A DNA stretch of 64,000 nucleotides, taken from Adiantum capillus-veneris (taxonomy: Eukaryota > Streptophyta > Polypodiopsida > Polypodiales > Pteridaceae). Of this stretch, positions 57,304 through 64,000 are shown one piece after another (within the stretch, counting starts at the first letter, position 1; every line of letters begins with the position of its first letter). The translations under genes were made by a program, and so were the position numbers. The notes under the pieces were generated by a model. That model worked only from the letters and a program-made list of their open reading frames with translations, was not told the DNA's origin and made no database searches. The stretch lies in the NCBI GenBank assembly GCA_014529385.2, contig CM043963.1, positions 94,148,412 to 94,212,411 on the forward strand, given 5' to 3'.

Positions 57304-58525
57304 TGTCACAAAACGGGAGCGTACACGAGCACTTAGAAAATCTGAAAATTATAATTCTTTGAAAACATGAGAGAAGGGAGAAGATCGACACAGTATTGGG
57401 ACCAGAAGATGGGCTGGTCCCCCCCCCGTTAAGAGTATTCTTTTATTCAGGGAGAATTCTTATACAAGCACGAGAACCCGAGGAAACCCCTCTGTTCTGT
57501 AATCTTAGACCCGAAGGTCGTGCTTTCTCGTAAAGGGCTTGGGCACAAGGCCGTTCCTTCCCGTAAGGAACTTAGGCGCGAAGCCGTACTTTCCCGTAAG
57601 AGACTAAGGCGTGAAGCCGTACTTCCCGTGAAGGGCCTTCCCGTAAGACGGGAGATTCCTGCAAAACAAACCACACAAACACGCGACAACAATTCGTATG
57701 GCGAATCCACAATAGATACTTGTCGCTCTTGCGCGGGAAAAGCGACTTCCGTGCTTCGTAGTCTCGCGATCTCTTGCGGCAGAGTCTTCTCTTGCTGATG
57801 TTGGTACCTCCCGTGAGTGAGGACATGTGGTGCTTTTATAGCTCCCTGGCCACGGCACGAATAACTGCTCGCGTAGAGATCGCGGCCGTTTTTTTTTTTT
57901 TTTCCGGCCTGTTCTACCCGAAATAGGGAGAGAGAATTCGCTGGCTGGTTTTGTTGCTTTATCTTCTAAGTGGCAGCCCACTTATTAAGTGGACGGCCGG
58001 CATATTTTAAAATTGGTCTGAACCTGCCTAAAAACTCAATAAAACCTTATAAGTTAAAACCAATGCATTTAACAACACTTCCCAGGCGTCCCTGGATGCA
58101 ACCACATGCACGAATGCAATGCAAACATAGATTCCTCACGGGAAAGCATCTGCCTTCCCGCGATTGTTCCTGCTTTTCGTAAAAAGCTTCATTGAACCCA
58201 TCTTTATTCTTGTACTTGCGTTCTTACACGTATTTTCTTACTCAATTCGGATTTCCTCCTTAGCCTACGGGATGCCCCCTTACTGATGCACCCGTCACCC
58301 ATCATGTGACGCATCAGGGGCACTCGTAACCCGGCCCTTTCCACCAAACTTACCGAAACTCCTTCGCGACGTTTACTGTCACCCATCAAATGACACATCA
58401 GAGTTGTCCGTTCCTGATGGCAATTCTTGTAGCTACAATCTTTTAACAGTTCTTAATGCACATAATAAAATATCCTAAAAAAGAAATTAATCATTAAAAA
58501 TAAGAAAATAGTCCAATTAGCAACA
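57304..58525 (-). mobile_element. 3' LTR (minus orientation) of the young gypsy element
   Basis: 1222 bp, TG...CA. A minus-strand TATA box lies at 57833-57840 (reads TATAAAAG). It has a C9 run at 57419-57427 and four ~33-bp tandem units (about 57511-57645) built on cccgtaag...aagccgtac. Confidence 0.95.
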
Positions 58526-58538
58526 TCCCTCTGGCTTC
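58526..58538 (-). promoter_or_regulatory. polypurine tract of the young element
   Basis: On the minus strand GAAGCCAGAGGGA directly precedes the LTR start. Confidence 0.75.
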
Positions 58539-60166
58539 TAAATAGTTGACCTCAACTGTAGTGCTTGGATATATACCCCCAGTATCTCGGGATAAGCTGC
58601 TAATTCCTCCTGCGTCATCCATTGAGCATCTAGATTCGAGTAGTTCTTAAACTTAACCAAATACTTCCGTGTTATCTTTCCGGATTTGAGAGGCCGCTCC
58701 TGATGACTTACTATCTGCTCCGGTTGGAGTATTTCTTTTGTTTCCTCAACCTCAGGAGGTTCCTCAGCACTAGGCTGGCTTGGAGGCGGTTCCACATACG
58801 GCCGGAGTAAACTGACATGGAAAGCATTATGGATCTTCCAATTAAGCGGTAGCTCTAATCGGAAGGTGACATCATTCACTCGCTCAATGATCTTAAACGG
58901 CTCATAGTAACGGGTAGAAAGTTTTACCACCTTCCCCTTATGAGACGCTTGTTTCTTAAGTCTTGCCTTCTCAAACTTGAGTACGACTAACAGTCCGACT
59001 GTTAAGTCTAGATTCCTTTTGTGCTTGTCTGCAGCTTTCTTATGCTTTTCCTGAGAGCGTAGAATAGCTCTCCTAACTTGCCCGTAGGCGGTCTCTAAAT
59101 CCCGGACAAACTCATCTGCTGCAAAGATCTTATCCTTAGTTAAAAGGATGGGTGGAAGCAAAGGCTTACCATAGAGAATCTCAAAAGGTGCTTTCCCCGT
59201 CGATGAGTGTATGGTATTGTTATACGCATACTCGACAAGAGGCAAATATTTCTCCCAGTCAGATTGCCGCTCTGACACATAAGCTTTTAACATGTCCAAT
59301 ACTGTGGAATTGGCTATCTCACTTTGCCCGTCCGTTTGAGGATGGTAGGCAGATGAAAAATTCAGCTTTGTACCAAGATTATCCATCAAGGCACGCCAAA
59401 AATTTCCTGTCATGCGAGGATCTCGATCGCTCACAATAGACTTAGGCATTCCATGATGCTTAAAGATATGTGCTAGAAAGACCCTAGCCATATGATCTGC
59501 TTTGATCGTTTTCTTGACTGAGATAAAGTGTGCTTGCTTGCTAAACCGGTCCACAATGGTCCAGATCGCGTCATTTCCAGTCTGAGTTCTAGGGAGGTCC
59601 ATGATGAAGTCCATGGCAATACTTTCCCAAGGTTCATTAGGCACAGGCAATGGTTGTAGCAACCCAGGCGTCTTATGCCGATCATACTTCACTTTTTGGC
59701 AAACCAAGCATTCCCTGGCATACTTATCAATGTCTGCTTTAAGGCTAGGCCAAAAGAAATATCTTTCCATTGCTAAGGTCGTAGGGAGAATACCCCGATG
59801 ACCCCCATAAGGCGAAGCGTGTGCTTCATCCATGATCTTCTTTCTTAATGGTTCCGCCACACATATGGCATGATGGTGGTAGAGATAACCGTCCCGAATG
59901 GAATAGGGAAACTCATTCTCTCCACGATGTAGCTTTTCCCAAATGGTGGAGAAGTCTGGATCATTCGGATACAAATCCGGTAGTGCTTCTAATTCTTGGT
60001 GATACACCGAAGTGATAGCGCTCACCATTGGCCGCCTAGACAATGCGTCTACGACCACATTCTTACTCCCAGCCGTGTGAAGGATCTGGAAGTGAAACAT
60101 AGACAAAAAGTTTGCCCACCTCATCTGCTTCTCAGATAGTTTCCGTTGCGTAAGAAAATACCGCAA
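58538..60166 (-). CDS. RNase H end, integrase and chromodomain-like tail, 542 codons open
   Basis: Residues 1-48 finish RNase H (V-V-V-D-A-L-S-R-R-P). The integrase zinc ligands are His116, His123, Cys153 and Cys156. The catalytic residues are Asp186, Asp247 and Glu283 (D-x35-E). The C-terminal part has S-T-R-Y-Y-E-P-F and H-N-A-F-H-V-S-L-L, and residues about 480-530 a chromodomain-like segment (Y-L-V-K-F-K, A-Q-W-M). It inserts cDNA into the genome in family members. The frame continues upstream through a TAG (60167-60169, CAG to TAG type) into RNase H, so normal expression as part of a polyprotein is blocked by one codon. All catalytic residues are present. Confidence 0.93.
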   Translation of the reverse strand: MRYFLTQRKLSEKQMRWANFLSMFHFQILHTAGSKNVVVDALSRRPMVSAITSVYHQELEALPDLYPNDPDFSTIWEKLHRGENEFPYSIRDGYLYHHHAICVAEPLRKKIMDEAHASPYGGHRGILPTTLAMERYFFWPSLKADIDKYARECLVCQKVKYDRHKTPGLLQPLPVPNEPWESIAMDFIMDLPRTQTGNDAIWTIVDRFSKQAHFISVKKTIKADHMARVFLAHIFKHHGMPKSIVSDRDPRMTGNFWRALMDNLGTKLNFSSAYHPQTDGQSEIANSTVLDMLKAYVSERQSDWEKYLPLVEYAYNNTIHSSTGKAPFEILYGKPLLPPILLTKDKIFAADEFVRDLETAYGQVRRAILRSQEKHKKAADKHKRNLDLTVGLLVVLKFEKARLKKQASHKGKVVKLSTRYYEPFKIIERVNDVTFRLELPLNWKIHNAFHVSLLRPYVEPPPSQPSAEEPPEVEETKEILQPEQIVSHQERPLKSGKITRKYLVKFKNYSNLDAQWMTQEELAAYPEILGVYIQALQLRSTI

Positions 60167-60169
60167 ACT

Positions 60170-60730
60170 CTAGTGATCAGTCTTGATCACAAAATCCGCT
60201 CCTAGAAGATAGTGCTTCCAGTTGGATAAGGCGTGAATCACAGCCGAGAGTTCCTTTTCGTAGATTGATGCATGCAACTCTGCATCCTTAAGCCGTCTGC
60301 TTTCATAAGCCACTGCATGGCCTTCTTGGTTTAACACTGCTCCGATGCAATCGCCTGAAGCATCGCAATGAACCTCAAATGGTTTCCTTAAGTCAGGCAC
60401 TATCAAAATAGGTCCATGGCTTAGCAAGTACTTGAGCCGATCAAAAGCTCCTTGTTGTCTCGATTCGAAGACTCTCATGCGATGTTGAGACTTGCGACCA
60501 TGCTTCTTGAATCGAGGCTTATCTTTAGGTTGATGTAGGGTAGTGGCAGTAGTAGCGGCTTCCTTCTTCTGTCGAGATGATCGAGAAGTAGAAGTATAAT
60601 CAGGAGAGTAGGATGGAGATGAGATAGAGATGTCCTTGCTCTCGTCTAGCAAAGAGAGCGCTTTTTTCTTGGCCTTTCCTTGGAGTAGGCCGTTCATTCC
60701 GATCCGAAGATCCTTTGTGCACCTCGGCAC
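60170..60730 (-). pseudogene. deletion junction: head sequence joined to RT end and RNase H
   Basis: The 186-residue frame starts in a basic, Ser-rich stretch. About residue 95 it switches to the end of RT (Q-Q-G-A-F-D-R-L-K) and then RNase H, with C-D-A-S-G (first Asp) and Y-E-K-E-L (Glu) and a K-T-D-H end. The first half looks like gag-proximal or linker sequence. The junction therefore marks loss of capsid, protease and the RT palm. Confidence 0.82.
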
Positions 60731-60965
60731 GTTCTTCTTCTCTTGCCTCCTGTGGTCTCACGCCAACAATGTTGTCTAGATGCTTGGCTGCATCAGTTCC
60801 ATTCGTTTTCTTCATTCCGCCCAAAAGCTTTTGGACGTCCGGCAACAGTAAAATTTGTTGCAACTCCGCAAGCTGAGCTTGCACTTGTTGAAGTTCCTCT
60901 TCAACGCTTCTCCCTTGGCTCGACATGGTTCTTCCCGTTCTTCCCAGAATCGTCCTTCTTTGCAA
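60600..60965 (-). CDS. gag N-terminal remnant
   Basis: A 121-residue frame starting close to the PBS, with a Gln/Leu heptad helix (L-Q-Q-V-Q-A-Q-L-A-E-L-Q-Q), a usual gag head. It overlaps the preceding frame by 131 bases in another phase, so the original gag was shifted or joined here. No zinc knuckle or capsid core follows. Confidence 0.6.
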   Translation of the reverse strand: MQRRTILGRTGRTMSSQGRSVEEELQQVQAQLAELQQILLLPDVQKLLGGMKKTNGTDAAKHLDNIVGVRPQEAREEERAEVHKGSSDRNERPTPRKGQEKSALFARREQGHLYLISILLS

Positions 60966-60983
60966 AGAAAGAGAGGAGTCCGA

Positions 60984-60995
60984 GCTCTGATACCA
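60984..60995 (-). promoter_or_regulatory. primer-binding site (initiator Met tRNA), minus strand
   Basis: On the minus strand TGGTATCAGAGC follows the 5' LTR after one base. Confidence 0.93.
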
Positions 60996-60996
60996 C

Positions 60997-62231
60997 TGTC
61001 ACAAAACGGGAGCGTACACGAGCACTTAGAAAATCTGAAAATTATAATTCTTTGAAAACATGAGAGACGGGAGAAGATCGACACAGTATTGGGGACCAGA
61101 AGATGGGATGGTCCCCCCCCCCCCCCCCCCCGTTAAGAGTATTCTTTTATTCAGGGAGAATTCTTATACAAGCACGAGAACCCGAGGAAACCCCACCGTT
61201 CTGTAATCTTAGACCCGAAGGTCGTGCTTTCCCGTAAAGGGATTGGGCACAAGGCCGTTCCTTCCCGTAAGGGACTTAGGCACGAAGCCGTACTTTCCCG
61301 TAAGGGACTTAGACGTGAAGCCGTACTTCCCGTGAAGGGCCTTCCCGTAAGACGGGAGATTCCTACAAAACAAACCACACAAACACGCGACAACAATTCG
61401 TATGGCGAATCCACAATAGATACCTGTCGCTCTTGCGCGGGAAAAGCGACTTCCGTGCTTCGTAGTCTCGCGATCTCTTGCGGCAAAGTCTTCTCTTGCT
61501 GATGTTGGTACCTCCCGTGAGTGAGGGCATGTGGTGCTTTTATAGCTCCATGGCCACGGCACGAATAACTGCTCGCGTAGAGATCACGACCGTTTTTTTT
61601 TTTTTTTTTCCGGCCTGTTCTACCCGAAATAGGGAGAGAGAATTCGCTGGCTGGTTTTGTTGCTTTATCTTCTAAGTGGCTGCCCACTTATTAAGTGGGC
61701 GGCCGGCATATTTTAAAATTGGTCTGAACCTGCCCAAAAACTCAATAAAACCTTATAAGTTAAAACCAATGCATTTAACAACACTTCCCAGGCGTCCCTG
61801 GATGCAACCACATGCACGAATGCAATGCAAACATAGATTCCTCATGGGAAAGCGTCTGCCTTCCCGCGATTGTTCCTGCTTTTCGTAAAAAGCTTCATTG
61901 AACCCATCTTTATTCTTGTACTTGCGTTCTTACACGTATTTTCTTACTCAATTCGGATTTCCTCCTTAGCCTACGGGATGCCCCCTTACTGATGCACCCG
62001 TCACCCATCATGTGACGCATCAGGGGCACTCGTAACCCGGCCCTTTCCACCAAACTTACCGAAACTCCTTCGCGACGTTTACTATCACCCATCAAATGAC
62101 ACATCAGAGTTGTCCGTTCCTGATGGCAATTCTTGTAGCTACAATCTTTTAACAGTTCTTAATGCACATAATAAAATATCCTAAAAAAGAAATTAATCAT
62201 TAAAAATAAGAAAATAGTCCAATTAGCAACA
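60997..62231 (-). mobile_element. 5' LTR (minus orientation) of the young gypsy element
   Basis: 1235 bp, paired with 57304-58525. The C run has grown to C19 (61113-61131). Minus-strand TATA box at 61537-61544. Confidence 0.95.
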
Positions 62232-62236
62232 GTATG
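62232..62236. repeat. target-site duplication GTATG, right copy
   Basis: Partner of 57299-57303. Confidence 0.95.
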
Positions 62237-62962
62237 CATGATGTGATCAGTTCCTCTCTTGTTGAGAGAGCCCGCCTCGAAGTTAGTCCGAGATCTCCTA
62301 TCGAGGTCTCTGGCTTTCGTCCTGGTATGGACGCTCTCATCACGGAGGAGTGCTTTGATGTGTTGTTTGCAATTCAACAGATTGCCTTCACTAGAAGATT
62401 TGTTGTTTCTCGTCTTTCAGGATGTGATACGATTTTGGGCATTCGATGGTTTCGTGATAATGACGCTCTCATGAAATTTGCGGCTAACACTATAACTCTC
62501 AATGCCAACAGTGATTCTCCTATTGTCATTCATGGAGAAGACATTGCTCCTTCTCCATCTCTCATTGCTAATATGCAGGACAAGGTTGAAAGGATTCGGG
62601 ATAAGGAGATTCTCTCAATCTCTTTTTCTCCACAGCATGACACACAAGATTTGCATGATTATGAGAAGCATGATGATTTGGATGCCAATGATTTGCATAA
62701 TGATTTGGATGGAAAAGACAAGCATGATGAATTGTATGAAGATGATGTGATTGTTCACAAGGATGATGTGTTAGTGGATGCTTTTCCTAGCGAAGCTAAC
62801 CTCGATGTAGATTCGATCAATCACAAAGATCCGATCTTGGCTTTCGAGTCGAGGTCCAAAGAACCCCCACAGGACAATCCGAACATTCAGGAAGAACCGA
62901 TCTTGGCTATCGAGCTTTGGTCCAAAGAACCCTCACAGGAAGTATTGTGTTCGCATGATTGA
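62237..62962 (+). pseudogene. protease remainder and acidic repeat region of the gag element
   Basis: Directly after the duplicated GTATG the frame of the interrupted gag-protease resumes in phase (H-D-V-I-S-S, then S-G-C-D-T-I-L-G-I-R-W, the protease flap). It continues into I-R-D-K-E and an Asp/His-rich repeat that also occurs in the sister copy, and stops at 62960-62962. The region 62963-63150 still resembles the sister's tail (C-M-R-I-V-H) but is frame-broken. No RT or integrase follows. Confidence 0.87.
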
Positions 62963-63150
62963 TACGCACGCATTGTTCAAGTGTTTCATTCGTGACGGTT
63001 TCCTGTATTTTAGTCACATCATTATGTGATCCCTTTTTCTAGGCATGACATATTGTATGTTGAGCACGTTTCTCTCATGGATGAGCACGAATGTATGCGG
63101 ATTGTTCATGAAAAGCTGAAAAGTTTGTATGTAAGGAAGTCGCAGTGACT

Positions 63151-64000
63151 CCACGACTCGGCACTAGAGATGGTCATACTTGGCAGACAGGGTATCGTTT
63201 TCTCTTTACTGATGCCCCCTTGTCCACCGCCTCCCTCTCACCCTTCATCCGATCGCTCCTTCAGATTTGGGTTTCCATGTGACGGGCTATCATACGCTCA
63301 CCTCCCTCATGTCGTGAGGAGATTGAGCGTCAGCCTCTCATTTGGAATGCTGCAGTTCTTGATTCTTCGGTTAATCCACCCCGTCAGCTTGGAGAGAGGA
63401 CTCACATTGATTGGGTTGCCTGGGACACTGGCCCTACTGCCTCTATGCGGTTGTTTCATGAGTCACGTATGCTGGATGTTGATTTTGTGGCAGAACATTA
63501 TGACATTGGTCGCGGGGTGACAGACAGACTGCTTGAGATTGATTCCGCCGTTCCTTCACAGTGGGATGCAGTCATGAGAGGCACGGTTCAGATACCTCCC
63601 CATTGTGGCTGGGAAGGCCTCTTTGCTCAGAGCACTCTCTTATTAGCTCGTTTAGACACCATGCTATTCACAGTTGATACTGACCAGTCTCAGGGGATTC
63701 ATGCTAGATTGACATATGATGCCACCTCTCCGCACCTTGCCCTTCCCGGAGCTCGATGGGAGGCCATCAGAGTAGTTGGCTCCCGCGGGAAGCGTCGTTG
63801 TGTTGACCCTCGTTTCGCTTCCGCCGATGCTGCACTTTGGAGGCTTTGGGTGTGGGAGGGTCGTGCCCTATCTCAGCTTTATTGGGACCCAGGCGAGTCG
63901 CATTGGCCTCACTCTGACCCCACCGGTGCACCAGTATCCTTCTTTAAGTACACTGTCAAGATTGGACGGTTAGCACTGATGAGACAGCAGCCAGAGCAGC
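63151..64000 (+). CDS. long ORF of unknown function, one internal stop, runs off the window
   Basis: One phase is open from about 63151 to 64000 except for a TGA at 63280-63282 (CGA to TGA type). After it there are 239 codons to the window edge. The translation is Trp/Asp/Arg-rich with mixed hydrophobic strands and no transmembrane or repeat pattern. It is not RT, RNase H, integrase or envelope-like by any motif I know. It lies where pol would be expected in this element family. It may be a captured host sequence, an extra element ORF, or neighbouring DNA if the element ends near 63150. Confidence 0.5.

Larger units (their letters stand above)
57304..62231 (-). mobile_element. young Ty3/gypsy element, 4.9 kb, internally deleted, nested
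   Basis: Terminal direct repeats 57304-58525 and 60997-62231 differ at about 24 substitutions by eye (about 2%), plus C-run and T-run length changes. Ends are TG...CA, the target duplication is GTATG, and the PBS and PPT are in minus orientation. The interior is only 2.47 kb: a short head, the end of RT with RNase H, and a long integrase ORF. Gag core, protease and most of RT are missing, so it must have moved with helper proteins. Confidence 0.96.

Noticed and set aside
57520-57981. ORFs on both strands inside the young element's LTR (also 61151-61687)
   Set aside because: They come from the 33-bp LTR subrepeats and lie in LTR sequence; no domain and no reason to be coding.
63170-63520. 116-codon ORF at 63170
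   Set aside because: It is out of phase with the longer frame 63151-64000, which is open far beyond it.

Overview
This is a retrotransposon-dense stretch of a large plant nuclear genome. I see no intact host gene. The plant signs are Ty1/copia and Ty3/gypsy elements with initiator-Met-tRNA primer sites, a CACTA end pair, a hAT transposase relic and a PPR-repeat gene fragment. The PPR wording and a LINE ORF1 without a zinc knuckle hint at a seed-free vascular plant such as a fern, but that is inference. Long CT/GA and GT/CA microsatellites and pure G or C homopolymers recur throughout.

Layout. 1-3.9 kb is the 3' part of a decayed Ty3/gypsy element (gag zinc knuckle, protease, RT, RNase H, integrase, chromodomain), followed by a probable 3' LTR with ~120-bp subrepeats. 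5.4-6.7 kb is a non-autonomous CACTA-type element. 9.1-9.3 kb holds a tiny LTR-element core (PBS and PPT 140 bp apart), followed at 9.5-10.6 kb by a hAT transposase pseudogene. 11-17.9 kb has no recognised gene but holds several local tandem duplications. 17.9-22.4 kb carries two head-to-tail ~1.5-1.6 kb LTRs, a PBS and the start of a gypsy-type gag. That gag is cut at 22.36 kb by a copia element (to 29.47 kb), whose integrase is itself split by a reverse-oriented solo LTR of the same family as the 17.9-21.0 kb LTRs. 29.5-34.7 kb is mostly unrecognised and repeat-rich. A PPR gene fragment lies at 34.7-35.15 kb (minus).

From 35.3 to 45.5 kb a minus-strand gag-protease retroelement is split inside its protease by a complete short-LTR Ty3/gypsy element (36,206-42,019; LTRs ~158 bp; TTTTT target duplication). 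45.9-49.2 kb is bounded by diverged inverted repeats and contains an intronless DEAD-box RNA helicase fragment. 49.3-51.3 kb is a LINE (ORF1 and the ORF2 endonuclease) cut off by an LTR. From 51.3 kb to the window end runs an LTR-interior-LTR-interior array of a gag-bearing, apparently pol-less family. Its protease at 57.3 kb is interrupted by a young gypsy element (57,304-62,231, minus, GTATG target duplication, LTRs ~2% different). The array continues after 62.2 kb into an acidic repeat region and a long ORF of unknown function that runs off the window.

How the parts relate: nearly everything is layered insertion, and two nests can be read exactly because the interrupted reading frame resumes on the far side. 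Many copies are non-autonomous (interiors deleted, pol absent, or only LTRs left), so any recent movement must have relied on enzymes supplied from elsewhere. Lesions such as TGC/TGT to TAC/TAT in zinc knuckles, CAG to TAG and CGA to TGA fit long-term cytosine methylation and deamination. I worked by eye, so boundaries and identities without a stated structural check are approximate.
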